DNA from: a virus
Virus record (IMG/VR): IMGVR_UViG_3300046007_009781
Span: 1 to 64,000 of that record
Length of the DNA stretch: 64,000 nt
Strand: one strand, 5' to 3'
Under the pieces are notes generated by a model. It was not told the origin of the DNA. It saw only the letters and a list, made by a program, of their open reading frames with translations, and did no database searches. Positions 16,023 to 25,181 of the stretch are shown here, piece after piece. Position 1 is the stretch's first letter, and each line of letters starts with the position of its first letter. Position numbers and translations under genes: made by a program.

Positions 16023-17232
16023 ATCCCATTGTTTTTGCTATCTCTGGATGAGTATCCATAAAATTTTGATTGCGATACTCATCAGTCTGTTTCATTCGTC
16101 TTAGAAATTCCTTACCATCGCTACCCGACCCGATTTCAATAAATGTAATTAAATTATCAATTTCTTTTTGATATCTGGTAGATTTCCAAAAAGTATTTTT
16201 TAACTTATTCAACACTAATTCCTTTGCGTCAAGCGTCATATACTGAACGCTCATATGATTAGGACTATGCAACATATTGAAATGAACACTGCCGAACGGT
16301 TTAGTACTAGCCCACTCTAATAGTTCATCCAGATAATATACGTTTTGAATATTGATAGTAAAACATAGTTGAGTAGTAATGTTAGGACAATCTATGTCTT
16401 TTGTAAAGTGCACCATGTCTATAATTTCATTGGCTCGATCCCATTTAGCTCCATAACGTTCATATTCAAATCTATCTGCTACATTATCAATGCTGAACGC
16501 TATATCTACACGACCAAATTGTTGCCAAACCATGGACCTCTCACCAAGTGGTTGAGTTGCATTAGTATTATAATGAATATCAATATTACGACTGTGCCCA
16601 GCTTCGGCAGCGTATTTTAGTAATTCCCAATGTTCTTCTATTAGCCATGGCTCACCGCCAGTAAATTCAAGATACTTAATGTTAGGTAACAAGGTTTTCA
16701 AATTGTCCCAAAATGCAGGACTTTCTTCAGGCCATTTTCCGTTCTTTAACCAAGTGTATGCTATGTGTTTTTTCTTATCTGCGTCCTTAGGCAAATAATC
16801 CATTTCTTCTGCAGCCCACTTACTGCTAGACCAGCTACCACATATACGGCATTTAAGATTACATATATTTCCTAACTTTAAATCTAAGAACCACAATTGA
16901 TCGGGCCGATCATTGCTCCAATCAACATTAGCATATAATTCTTTTAATCGTATACGACTGTTAATACGTTTACTAGTTCTGCCGGCAGCTTCTTCATTCC
17001 AACACAATTTACATGTAGAAGGTTTTTCTCCTGCCCGAAACTGCTGTCTGAGTTGCTGCATATATTTGCTTTTATATGCATCCTCCAGAGTTGAAGTTCT
17101 AAGATCTAATTTTATACCTTGTTCATCAGTAATTTCTTCCCTAGCCAAACAACAAGGTCGCATTGTGCCCATTGGACTAGTTTCTATACTAATCCAGGGC
17201 AATAAACAAATAGTAGCCGGTAATTGTTTCAT
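16015..17232 (-). CDS. Radical SAM protein with N-terminal twitch domain (copy 2)
   Basis: 405 residues. The radical-SAM cluster ligands are Cys124, Cys128 and Cys131 in GNICNLKCRICGSW. TGGEPW lies further on and binds SAM. The N-terminal auxiliary set is Cys9 (CLLPW), Cys27-Cys28 (RPCC) and Cys74-x2-Cys77 (CKLC), the same spacing logic as copy 1. The C-terminal third lacks a clear extra cysteine cluster. It shares an 8-base overlap with the SGNH-like gene downstream, and ATGA coupling with copy 3 upstream. By its PW start it belongs with copies 1 and 3 rather than 4 to 6. Confidence 0.88.
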   Translation of the reverse strand: MKQLPATICLLPWISIETSPMGTMRPCCLAREEITDEQGIKLDLRTSTLEDAYKSKYMQQLRQQFRAGEKPSTCKLCWNEEAAGRTSKRINSRIRLKELYANVDWSNDRPDQLWFLDLKLGNICNLKCRICGSWSSSKWAAEEMDYLPKDADKKKHIAYTWLKNGKWPEESPAFWDNLKTLLPNIKYLEFTGGEPWLIEEHWELLKYAAEAGHSRNIDIHYNTNATQPLGERSMVWQQFGRVDIAFSIDNVADRFEYERYGAKWDRANEIIDMVHFTKDIDCPNITTQLCFTINIQNVYYLDELLEWASTKPFGSVHFNMLHSPNHMSVQYMTLDAKELVLNKLKNTFWKSTRYQKEIDNLITFIEIGSGSDGKEFLRRMKQTDEYRNQNFMDTHPEIAKTMGYE

Positions 17233-18569
17233 AATGATTTAAACGGTTTCAGCTCAGAAAAAACTTCCCAAAAATTTTCCCCTCTGGCTTTATCTAAAGC
17301 ATAAAGTTCAACTTTGAACTTGGACCAATCTCTGGATTTATCATTATTAGATTTTATTAAATTAATAATACTTTCAAATCCTGTTGTTGCTCTTTTTAAA
17401 TTGTCTTGTGGTCTAAGCCATTCTAAATGATTTTCATAAGCAGGTATTAATATTTCGTCTTTAATAGATTGTGGAAATATGTCTACTCTATACCAGTCTG
17501 GTCCTAACAGAGGATTTACATTAAAATCTTTTGGTTTGACATATCCTAAGTCAACCCACTCTTTATGGAAATCTAATACATGTAAAACATTCATTGCACT
17601 AATGGTTGCAGCAATATAAAAATCAACATGTGGCACTTCTTTCATCATACGTTTTCTATTCTGTACAGTCTGTGCCCAGTCTGTGCCTTTACGTAGTAAT
17701 TCTGCTCTTGCACCACTGGCATCCAAACTTGCCCCAACACTGACATTTTTAAAATGTTTCCAATACTCGAATACATGTTTATCTTTGAAAGACAATTCGC
17801 TAAAATTAGTATTGTAATGAATACGAACATCTGTTTTGCCTAAATCTATTAATCTTTCTAGTAAGTAGTAGTGCTCCTTCATAATCAAAGGTTCACCACC
17901 AGCAAAATAAATTTGCTCTAAATAAGGTATATGGGGTTCCATTTGATCCATCATGTTTTCTTCATTGCCTGTTGTATATTCTATCCTGGCCATTGGGCGA
18001 CCTAACACGTCAGGAGCTTTTTTATACAATTTTACATGATCGTTATACCAATTGCTGCTAAAGATTGGTCCGCAAGTTCTGCATCTAAAATTGCAAAGAT
18101 TACTGAATCTTACATCCCAATACTTAAGTTGGAAAGTTTCATACTCACCATCTGCAGATGTCTTATCTACTTCATTGATGTAATGTCCATAATTTCTATT
18201 AGAGTCATTGCGCATACTAAAAAATCCGTTAGACTCTTGTTCATAACATTTAGTGCATTGTTTACTAGGTTTTTCTTCTAACATATTTTTTCGGACTTGA
18301 CGATACCCTTCTTGGTTCCATACTTCTTTCATTGTATTTTTTCTAAGATCGCCAACTGGGTGCCAGTAATCACCTAAACAACATGGATAGACCCGTCCAT
18401 CGGGGTAGGCATGCATATGTACCCACGGTAACATACAAAAATAATCGCTGCCCACAAGTTTAAATTTTTGTTCTTCTGTTAAACTTTCAAAATCAATGAA
18501 ATATGGAATTTTTGATTTATAGTCATATCCTTTTTTATAAAAACTTACAATTTTATTTTCTTCGCTCAT
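17229..18569 (-). CDS. Radical SAM protein with N-terminal twitch domain (copy 3)
   Basis: 446 residues, with about 35 extra N-terminal residues compared with copies 1 and 2. The auxiliary set is Cys45 (CMLPWVHMHAYPDG), Cys63-Cys64 and Cys105-x2-Cys108. The radical-SAM motif is SNLCNFRCRTCG with Cys159, Cys163 and Cys166, then AGGEPL. It is closest in form to copy 1: both have WDYRFSN or WDVRFSN right before the cluster and similar stretches such as NTN after it, which points to duplication. It is coupled by ATGA overlaps to the copies on both sides. Substrate unknown. Confidence 0.88.
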   Translation of the reverse strand: MSEENKIVSFYKKGYDYKSKIPYFIDFESLTEEQKFKLVGSDYFCMLPWVHMHAYPDGRVYPCCLGDYWHPVGDLRKNTMKEVWNQEGYRQVRKNMLEEKPSKQCTKCYEQESNGFFSMRNDSNRNYGHYINEVDKTSADGEYETFQLKYWDVRFSNLCNFRCRTCGPIFSSNWYNDHVKLYKKAPDVLGRPMARIEYTTGNEENMMDQMEPHIPYLEQIYFAGGEPLIMKEHYYLLERLIDLGKTDVRIHYNTNFSELSFKDKHVFEYWKHFKNVSVGASLDASGARAELLRKGTDWAQTVQNRKRMMKEVPHVDFYIAATISAMNVLHVLDFHKEWVDLGYVKPKDFNVNPLLGPDWYRVDIFPQSIKDEILIPAYENHLEWLRPQDNLKRATTGFESIINLIKSNNDKSRDWSKFKVELYALDKARGENFWEVFSELKPFKSL

Positions 18570-19912
18570 AACGTGTTATACCATTTCATTAAATTAGGGA
18601 AAGCCACTTCAAAGTTTTTTCCGCGGCGTATATCATACTGTTGATAAAATTTCTTAAAATCATGTCTCAATGATTTCAAATCAAACGCTTCACTGTGAGG
18701 AGTTTTTACTATGTCAAGATAATCTATTAATCGTGTTACATGAGCTAGTTCATGGCCATGCAAGTAATTATTGCCTTTATGTTTGTCTAACCATGTTGTC
18801 AAGTTGTTTTTATAATCTGTCCTTAAATTATCTGGCAATACTAATGGACTTTGGAAGCTAGGAAATCTTAAAATATTCAAAGTAAAATTGGGAAAATCTC
18901 TGCCATATTGTTTTTTAAAATCTACTAACAAATCTAAAAATTTAGGCAAGCTATCTAAACATAAAGCGTTCACAGTACACATAACATGCAAACCTCGTAG
19001 TTTTTTACTAGAAGACAATCTACGAACATTGTTTAACCATGCATCCCAATTTAAACCATCCCTAATATATTCAGCGTGAACACCAAAGCTTTCATTACTG
19101 GTGTATAGATCAAATTCTAACCCATCAACTGCAGTCAACAATCTGTCTATGTCAGTTTCAGGCCCTAAGTTACTGTTAATAGCCAATCTGGTTTGACTTT
19201 TTCCTCGATTTTGTTTAAACCAATCTAATAACTTCCAAGTCGAACCGCTCATTAATGGTTCTCCTCCTGTTATTCTTAATTCTTTAAGAGTACGGTGTAA
19301 GTCTGAATCCCACCAGTTAAAAAATGCTTCTACATAAGGATTTACTTCACCTAGTTTATAAAGTTGACTACTATCATGTGTATGAGTAAAATGATTTCTA
19401 CCGTCACTAATCAAATTTTGATAAGCACCATTCTTTTTAATATCATTAACCCACGTGGTGCTAAACGCAGGATTGCAATAACTACATGCAAATTGACAAG
19501 TTCTGTCAAATGCAATTTCCAAAGTTTGTAAATCCACATCTTGATCGCTTGGGGTTCGAAAGGCAATGTCTAAATCCGCTTCTGTGTAAATTTTTGTTTT
19601 ATAAACTCTATCACTTATAGAGTCTCTACCAATATCCTCAATCTTCCAACAATATTCGCAGCCCGAAGGACGTTGTCCTTGTTGCATCTGTTGTCTTTCT
19701 GTCTTTTTCTTAATGGTGTTGTGTAAAGCTTTGGGATTTTTTAAAACATCATTGATATCAACCTTATGAGGTAATGGATGATGACAACTTGTAGTCATGC
19801 CGCTACCTAACCAAATGGTAGCGTTATACCATTTGGCCGCACAAAAAGATTCTGACTTTATATCTATCACTCTTTTTTTATATTCTAAATCTGTTTCATA
19901 TTTCATATGCAT
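18566..19912 (-). CDS. Radical SAM protein with N-terminal twitch domain (copy 4)
   Basis: 448 residues. It belongs to a second subgroup that starts CAAKW rather than C-PW. The auxiliary set is Cys24, Cys43 (SCHHPLPHK) and Cys85-x2-Cys88 (CEYCW). The core motif is CQFACSYC (Cys139, Cys143, Cys146), then TGGEPL. It pairs with copy 6: both have S-C-x-H-P-x-x-H, a PxALHNT stretch, QRPxxCxYCW, and NPYVEAF before the GGEP element. A second in-frame ATG two codons downstream is an alternative start. It overlaps copy 5 by 10 bases and copy 3 by four. Substrate unknown. Confidence 0.88.
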   Translation of the reverse strand: MHMKYETDLEYKKRVIDIKSESFCAAKWYNATIWLGSGMTTSCHHPLPHKVDINDVLKNPKALHNTIKKKTERQQMQQGQRPSGCEYCWKIEDIGRDSISDRVYKTKIYTEADLDIAFRTPSDQDVDLQTLEIAFDRTCQFACSYCNPAFSTTWVNDIKKNGAYQNLISDGRNHFTHTHDSSQLYKLGEVNPYVEAFFNWWDSDLHRTLKELRITGGEPLMSGSTWKLLDWFKQNRGKSQTRLAINSNLGPETDIDRLLTAVDGLEFDLYTSNESFGVHAEYIRDGLNWDAWLNNVRRLSSSKKLRGLHVMCTVNALCLDSLPKFLDLLVDFKKQYGRDFPNFTLNILRFPSFQSPLVLPDNLRTDYKNNLTTWLDKHKGNNYLHGHELAHVTRLIDYLDIVKTPHSEAFDLKSLRHDFKKFYQQYDIRRGKNFEVAFPNLMKWYNTL

Positions 19913-21045
19913 AAAAGTTCTTTAATGTTGTTTGGCAAAGCAGAGGACCTTCTATGGTCCCATTCATCAATAAAATATTTAAACTGTTTATGATACCCAA
20001 CATTATATTGTTCCGACTGTAATGCAGAACACAACGACTCTAATCCAAATGTATAATCTTTATTTTGAATTTGACCAATAAATTCAATTATAGGCTTTCT
20101 CACTTCAGGAGACAACACAGCAAACGTTTGTATTTTTGGATACAAACAATTACTGATAGTTAATGCTATAACGCAATCACGCATTTCATTTCTAAGATCA
20201 GTTATATAATTATAAAAATTTTCAAAATCTAATACTGTTACGGCCGTCATTAAACTTGATATAGAAATTTTTTTTAACTTAGAATTTTTTAAATAATATT
20301 TCAAATTTTGAAAAAATTTTTCAAAATTTAATCCGTGTCTCACATATTCTGCAATAGTCTTGGTTGCATCAATACTTACATTAAGACTTATTAGAAATTT
20401 ATCTTCGTATGACAGCAATCTATCAATAGTACGGAAGTCTACCATAAAATTGCTTGTAAGTCGAACTTCTTTGACTTTTGCATTATCTAATATTTGCCAT
20501 AAACTTTTGTATAAAAAAGGTTCTCCGCCGATTACAGTTAATATTTCAGGACTTTCTTTTGCCAATAAATTAAAATTAGTTTCTCTATTAGATTTATTTT
20601 TTTCAAGAATTTCGTAATTGTATCTATCTGTAAAAATTGGATACATTTTATTACGAATATCCTTTTCCCATTCACTACTAAATTTAGGATTACAATATTG
20701 ACATTGTAAATTACAAGTATTACCTAAATTTATTTCTAAGTTCTTAATAGATTTATTTAAATTTTGATATTCCGAATACGACTCAAAATTAAAATCCTTC
20801 AGGTGCTCCATTCTCAGACTGAATTCATTGTTGTTTTCTACCTCCCAACAATACTTGCAAGAATCATCTTGTATATTGTTTAAAAGATTGAATTTTTGGT
20901 TATCTAAAACAGTCTTATAATCTTTTTCAAACAGTAAAGGTACTGCTTTACAACAACTATAGGCAAAATTGTAGGTACTATTTATAACTAATTCATCCCA
21001 TTTAGCTGGACAAAAAGTTTTAGATATATTACTTTGATCGGGCAT
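19903..21045 (-). CDS. Radical SAM protein with N-terminal twitch domain (copy 5)
   Basis: I start at ATG 21045 (380 residues); a GTG at 21054 would add three. This is the shortest copy. Counted from the GTG, the auxiliary set is Cys15 (FCPAKW), Cys34-Cys35 and Cys66-x2-Cys69 (CKYCW). The core motif is TCNLQCQYCNP with Cys114, Cys118 and Cys121, followed by IGGEPF. It shares the AKW start with copies 4 and 6 but has lost the SCxHPxxH segment and the long region before GGEP. Base composition is especially AT-rich. It overlaps the flanking copies. Substrate unknown. Confidence 0.86.
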   Translation of the reverse strand: MPDQSNISKTFCPAKWDELVINSTYNFAYSCCKAVPLLFEKDYKTVLDNQKFNLLNNIQDDSCKYCWEVENNNEFSLRMEHLKDFNFESYSEYQNLNKSIKNLEINLGNTCNLQCQYCNPKFSSEWEKDIRNKMYPIFTDRYNYEILEKNKSNRETNFNLLAKESPEILTVIGGEPFLYKSLWQILDNAKVKEVRLTSNFMVDFRTIDRLLSYEDKFLISLNVSIDATKTIAEYVRHGLNFEKFFQNLKYYLKNSKLKKISISSLMTAVTVLDFENFYNYITDLRNEMRDCVIALTISNCLYPKIQTFAVLSPEVRKPIIEFIGQIQNKDYTFGLESLCSALQSEQYNVGYHKQFKYFIDEWDHRRSSALPNNIKELLCI

Positions 21046-22420
21046 GATGTGCACATTCTAAATAATACTCTCTCATTTCCGGAAAAGTGACTACAAAATT
21101 TGTTTTTCTTCTAGTGTCATGTTCTTTAAAAAATTTGTAAAAATTTGCTTTTTGTTGATTAACATAAGTGGGATCTAATTTCTGCCCTTCTTTCATGTAA
21201 TCAATGACCCGTTGAAGACGCTGCAGTTCGTAATCCTTAAATCCTTTAAAAGGACGATTGCTAGTTTCTAATTTAGTCAACATAAAACTCCAAACTAGTT
21301 CAAGTTGATCAATATAGCTTTCGGGTAGTAGTTGTATATTTTGCCATTCTGGCTTTCGTAAAATCGGAGTGTCAAACCAGACACGTTGATAAGTTTTGCT
21401 ATATATTTCTCTAAGACCATGGATATTAGTTATTAAGTCGCCTACACTGGTAACGTTAAGATTGTTCATGGTTATAATAAAAGTCAAACTGCTTCGATTA
21501 GGAACTTCATTAAGAAATCGATTTACATTATTCCACAATCTTTCGAAATTTAAGCCAAAACGAATATATTCAGCACGATCAAACACACTGTCTAAACTAA
21601 CATACTGCATAAAATGTTCAATTTTTTTGTCGTCGTTGTCGCACAGTCTTTTGCAATAATCCAAATATTTTTCAAAAAGTTTAGGCTCTACACTGAAATT
21701 ACTGGTAACGTTTAAGTGTAATTTATGACTAGGATTAGCTAACACATAATCGAAAACTCGATACGTATTTGGATCCAATAAAGGTTCACCTCCGGTCATT
21801 CTAAAATGTTCTAACTCAGGATATAATTCAGGCCACCAACGCCAAAACGCTTCTACATAAGGGTTATACTCACGGGCAGGAATAGGACGACGATTGCCAG
21901 TAAAATGCTCTGGAGCATTATGAGGTACTAAGGTCGGATATGCACCATATCTAGACACTTCATCTGCCCAAGAACTACTAAACTGAGGGCTGCAATAACT
22001 ACATTTAAGATTACAAGCATGATTAAAATTAACTTCCACATAACTGGGCAAGACATCTTCATCTCCAGTACTGTTTTTAATAGTATCGAAATCTTTAGCT
22101 GCCCATGGTTCCCCGCTGCGATAATGTCTGTCGCTTAAGTTGCCTAAATCTTCCTGAGTCCAACAATAACTACACTCGGCAGGTCGTTGTTGCTGCAGCA
22201 TGATTTTACGCTGCTCTTTTTTGTAAGGTGTGTTGTGTAATGCACTGGGATTATCCTGCAATAGATCTGCGGGCACAGAATGTAAAGGAGGGTGATAACA
22301 ACTGTTGTTTAACCCGGTAGGTAAGTGAAAACTAACTTGCTTCCATTTAGCAAGACACAATGAATTGCCTAATTTTTGTTTAGCATCTTCTGCAGAACTT
22401 AAAAATACACTTTTACTCAT
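21029..22420 (-). CDS. Radical SAM protein with N-terminal twitch domain (copy 6)
   Basis: 463 residues, the longest copy. The auxiliary set is Cys22 (CLAKW), Cys41 (SCYHPPLH) and Cys83-x2-Cys86 (CSYCW). The core motif is HACNLKCSYCSP with Cys136, Cys140 and Cys143, then TGGEPLLDP. It is the closest relative of copy 4 along most of its length. The C-terminus ends in HDTRRKTNFVVTFPEMREYY, matching YDIRRGKNFEVAFPNLMKWY in copy 4, so both ends are conserved in the pair. It is the first radical-SAM gene of the run in transcription order and follows a sulfotransferase gene after 15 bases. Confidence 0.88.
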   Translation of the reverse strand: MSKSVFLSSAEDAKQKLGNSLCLAKWKQVSFHLPTGLNNSCYHPPLHSVPADLLQDNPSALHNTPYKKEQRKIMLQQQRPAECSYCWTQEDLGNLSDRHYRSGEPWAAKDFDTIKNSTGDEDVLPSYVEVNFNHACNLKCSYCSPQFSSSWADEVSRYGAYPTLVPHNAPEHFTGNRRPIPAREYNPYVEAFWRWWPELYPELEHFRMTGGEPLLDPNTYRVFDYVLANPSHKLHLNVTSNFSVEPKLFEKYLDYCKRLCDNDDKKIEHFMQYVSLDSVFDRAEYIRFGLNFERLWNNVNRFLNEVPNRSSLTFIITMNNLNVTSVGDLITNIHGLREIYSKTYQRVWFDTPILRKPEWQNIQLLPESYIDQLELVWSFMLTKLETSNRPFKGFKDYELQRLQRVIDYMKEGQKLDPTYVNQQKANFYKFFKEHDTRRKTNFVVTFPEMREYYLECAHHARSK

Positions 22421-22435
22421 AAGGTTAGATTGTAA

Positions 22436-23074
22436 TTAGATTTGAGGCAATTTGAAATTTGCTAATAACTTTTCTATTTCTTCTGCATTTGAAAAAATAT
22501 CATATAGTGTGATATTGGCATAATCATTTGGAGACCATTTTGTTACGCAATTTTCCGATGTTAAATACTTTAATTCATCGTAATCAATAACTTCATCGCA
22601 TTTAACAAAATAAGTGATCAATTGTTCAGATATCCAAGACTTAATTTTGTTGATATCATAATAAATTTTCTCAGTCTGACTGCTCATATAATTTAAATAG
22701 TCGCTGCTGGATGCTGAATTATGCTTGAACTTAAATGTTTCGTTTTGTTCAAAATTTTTCATCCAAAAGTACCAACTAATAAAATGATTTACTTTATTGG
22801 TTCTTGTAAGTTTTATCACATGCCAATCTGCAATCATCCAAGGATGTGCGACTAAATCAAATTTGGGATCTGTTGCATTAAGTATTGCTATTTGATATAC
22901 ATTTGCTATTTTACTGTGAATAACACGAAAATCTATGTCAGCTACTAACTCACCAACGAATCCACTTTTAGCAAAATCTACTTTTTCATTTATAAGACTG
23001 CTTAAAAAATGTGTGCCAGATCTGTAATAACTTACAATCAAAGTTCCTTTTTTATTTTTATCAAATAGTTTCAT
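22436..23074 (-). CDS. Sulfotransferase (second of three)
   Basis: 212 residues. The 5'-phosphosulfate loop is IVSYYRSGTHFLSSLI (13-28), close to the classical form. The 3'-phosphate element is HVIKLTRTNKVNHFISWYFW with Arg91 and Ser100 at the expected spacing. It should bind PAPS; the acceptor is unknown. No signal peptide, so it would act in the cytoplasm on a precursor or a small molecule. It overlaps the glycosyltransferase-like gene before it by four bases and leads directly into the six radical-SAM genes, which makes a shared pathway likely. Confidence 0.85.
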   Translation of the reverse strand: MKLFDKNKKGTLIVSYYRSGTHFLSSLINEKVDFAKSGFVGELVADIDFRVIHSKIANVYQIAILNATDPKFDLVAHPWMIADWHVIKLTRTNKVNHFISWYFWMKNFEQNETFKFKHNSASSSDYLNYMSSQTEKIYYDINKIKSWISEQLITYFVKCDEVIDYDELKYLTSENCVTKWSPNDYANITLYDIFSNAEEIEKLLANFKLPQI

Positions 23075-23991
23075 AGTTTGTTTTCTAGGATTTTCCTAAT
23101 ATCATTTTCAGTTACAGTTAATCCTACATTCACATGTGATGACTTATAATGATGTTTAAAAAATTTACTTTGTTCTGCATTTAATTCTACAATCGGCAAA
23201 CTTAATCTTAGTTTCAACTGCTCTGTTAATTCATTAGGCGGACAATGTTGAAAATTCTCCCAAAGTTTTTTCAACTTATCAAAATCTTGTACTTCGGTAT
23301 AATTCCAGTCAGTAAACATAGTCAGATATGTACCTAATCTGGCACCGTAAATGGCCCACTCACCGTTTTCTATATCCCTTCCCACTGATTGCCATATACA
23401 CAAATGATCATAATTCCTTTGATAGACACGTTGTTCAAACTCTGTTAAAGAAGGACGTTTTCCTCTGTCTAAACACATCTTAACGCCTTCTCTAAACCCA
23501 GCACGCCAAGCTTGAAAAGGAGTTGCATTAGGATAAGTTGTGCTATAACAGTCATGCATGGCCCAATATTTAGGATCAAAACAAAACTCAACTTGTGTTT
23601 CATCTCTGCCATCTGTTGCTTCATGAGTTCTCATATTGCGTACAAACTCTTTGGTCCAGCAACTTATTCCCCCATTACCATACATCAGACCATTGATAAT
23701 ATTTCTAGCTTTCCATCTAAACACACAATCCTTATTTTGTTCATTTAATTCTAATCTTAAATTAAAAAAATCTGGATCTGGCAGATTGTCCCCGTCAATA
23801 AGAATAAAACGATCTGTGTCACTGGCTTGCCCAGCTGCTTTGTGTGCAGCATCACTGCCCTTGATTCCGTCGACACGTTTAGCCCAAGGAACTAAATTTT
23901 GAATTTTAATCCAAAATTCTTCCCGTTTAGGTTCGTCGTAAGTTAAAAAAATACAGTCTAAGTCAGCTACGTCGATTACTTCTGTAGTCAT
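23071..23991 (-). CDS. GT-A-like glycosyltransferase with DxD motif
   Basis: 306 residues. RFILIDGDNLPDPDFF (61-76) contains DGD at 66-68, the metal and nucleotide-sugar motif of GT-A folds, after an N-terminal strand CIFLTYDEP. ARNIINGLMYGNGGI (95-109) and AWRAGFREGVKM (about 161-172) follow. These two stretches recur in the last third of the 545-residue protein at 7757-9394, which lacks the DGD. No membrane segment. The start overlaps the gene before it by 29 bases. It probably adds a sugar in the same pathway as the flanking sulfotransferase. Donor and acceptor are unknown. Confidence 0.72.
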   Translation of the reverse strand: MTTEVIDVADLDCIFLTYDEPKREEFWIKIQNLVPWAKRVDGIKGSDAAHKAAGQASDTDRFILIDGDNLPDPDFFNLRLELNEQNKDCVFRWKARNIINGLMYGNGGISCWTKEFVRNMRTHEATDGRDETQVEFCFDPKYWAMHDCYSTTYPNATPFQAWRAGFREGVKMCLDRGKRPSLTEFEQRVYQRNYDHLCIWQSVGRDIENGEWAIYGARLGTYLTMFTDWNYTEVQDFDKLKKLWENFQHCPPNELTEQLKLRLSLPIVELNAEQSKFFKHHYKSSHVNVGLTVTENDIRKILENKL

Positions 23992-24352
23992 AGTGTTCTA
24001 TGTTCTCGTATTCATCTTCTGTGGTTAATGGTAGGCTGGCATTATTTTTGACCACTGCAACACCTTTTTCACTTCTTATCAATCCAGGACGTACAAATCC
24101 CATATGTTGTGGAATAGGTTCAGGCTTACCATTTTCAATTCTATATCTGACATAATTTTTATGTATAGACTCATCTACGACTACAAAATTTCCGTCTTCA
24201 ATAGGATCAGATTTTTGATTAGTTGTTCTATAAATTATGCCTTCTTCATTATAATACAGTCTATATTCATATTCAATCTTTTTGGGCGGATCTAATAAAT
24301 CAAATGCTTTAATAAGTTCTAGTAAGGCAGGATCTTCTATATTGTTGTTCAT
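23963..24352 (-). CDS. Conserved phage protein, unknown function
   Basis: 129 residues with a predominantly beta core: YEYRLYYNEEGIIYRTT, then GNFVVVDESIHKNYVRYRIENG. This pattern resembles small hypothetical proteins of aquatic T4-like phages. No membrane span or catalytic motif. It overlaps its upstream neighbour by 44 bases and its downstream neighbour by 29, so it is embedded in the glycosyltransferase part of the operon. It may be a small partner of one of these enzymes; this is inference from position. Confidence 0.7.
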   Translation of the reverse strand: MNNNIEDPALLELIKAFDLLDPPKKIEYEYRLYYNEEGIIYRTTNQKSDPIEDGNFVVVDESIHKNYVRYRIENGKPEPIPQHMGFVRPGLIRSEKGVAVVKNNASLPLTTEDEYENIEHYDYRSNRRS

Positions 24353-25181
24353 AATGTTCTAACCTTTCATCAGTTATAAAACTCTTTTCATAATAGTGAA
24401 TCGGATCATATTGATTCAAGTTATGTATACGTATCATGTTTTCATCTTGTTCTACTGTAGTCATTTGTTGCCAGTCACCCATGTCTGACCAATTTTGTAT
24501 AGCTGACTTCATATGAACAAAATTGATAAATTGCAGACTAGGCAGTGTGCAGTTTTCCACTCCCAGTGTTTTTGCTGTAATTGCATAAAGTACATCAGTG
24601 CTAGGCACATTTTCTCTACAATTTTTTAAAATATTATTTTTCAAATAATCCCAATTATCTAATATTTGTTTTGCTGTATGAAAAAATTGATTGGCAAACT
24701 GACTAAATCTAAAATACATTAAACCATTGTACACATCCGGTAACTCATTATCATCAAAAAATTTTCTATATGTTCTTTTATCGGATAATTGTTGTCTATA
24801 ATTTTTACAACCCGTACTTAAAACAACATCTTTAAGTCTGAATGCAGTTAACCAATGGTCTATAGGTCTGGTCACTAACAAATCAGATTCTAATTTAATG
24901 GTTTCTTTAAAAGGAGTTAATGTAAATGCTTGACATTCGTTAGCAAATTTCCATTCCGAATTTTCATGGTTATAATCGTGTTCTAACTCTATTATGTAGT
25001 CAAACACTTCATGACATGAAGGTGTTAAACAAGCCGCAGTGGGTTTATCTACGATTACTGCATATTTCATTTGTCTATGAATAGATTTGAAATTACAGGC
25101 TTGTGCATATGCTAATCTCAAATAATCTGTGCTGCTGTTGTTTTGTGCAAACGTTAAAAAACCAACACCACTTTTATTCAT
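24309..25181 (-). CDS. GT8-like glycosyltransferase
   Basis: 290 residues. The N-terminus VGFLTFAQNNSSTDYLRLAY and MKYAVIVD (39-46) form a nucleotide-binding-like start. KETIKLESDLLVTRPIDHW (92-110) has ESD where GT-A enzymes carry DxD, and VYNGLMYFRFS further on matches the acceptor-side strand of GT8-type enzymes. The gene at 25174-26004 is its paralog, aligning through the N-terminal strand, the helix DYVKIA or DYLRLA and the acid motif. In the paralog the motif is the canonical DTD, while here the first Asp is Glu. It probably transfers sugar in the cytoplasm. Donor unknown. Confidence 0.7.
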   Translation of the reverse strand: MNKSGVGFLTFAQNNSSTDYLRLAYAQACNFKSIHRQMKYAVIVDKPTAACLTPSCHEVFDYIIELEHDYNHENSEWKFANECQAFTLTPFKETIKLESDLLVTRPIDHWLTAFRLKDVVLSTGCKNYRQQLSDKRTYRKFFDDNELPDVYNGLMYFRFSQFANQFFHTAKQILDNWDYLKNNILKNCRENVPSTDVLYAITAKTLGVENCTLPSLQFINFVHMKSAIQNWSDMGDWQQMTTVEQDENMIRIHNLNQYDPIHYYEKSFITDERLEHYEQQYRRSCLTRTY

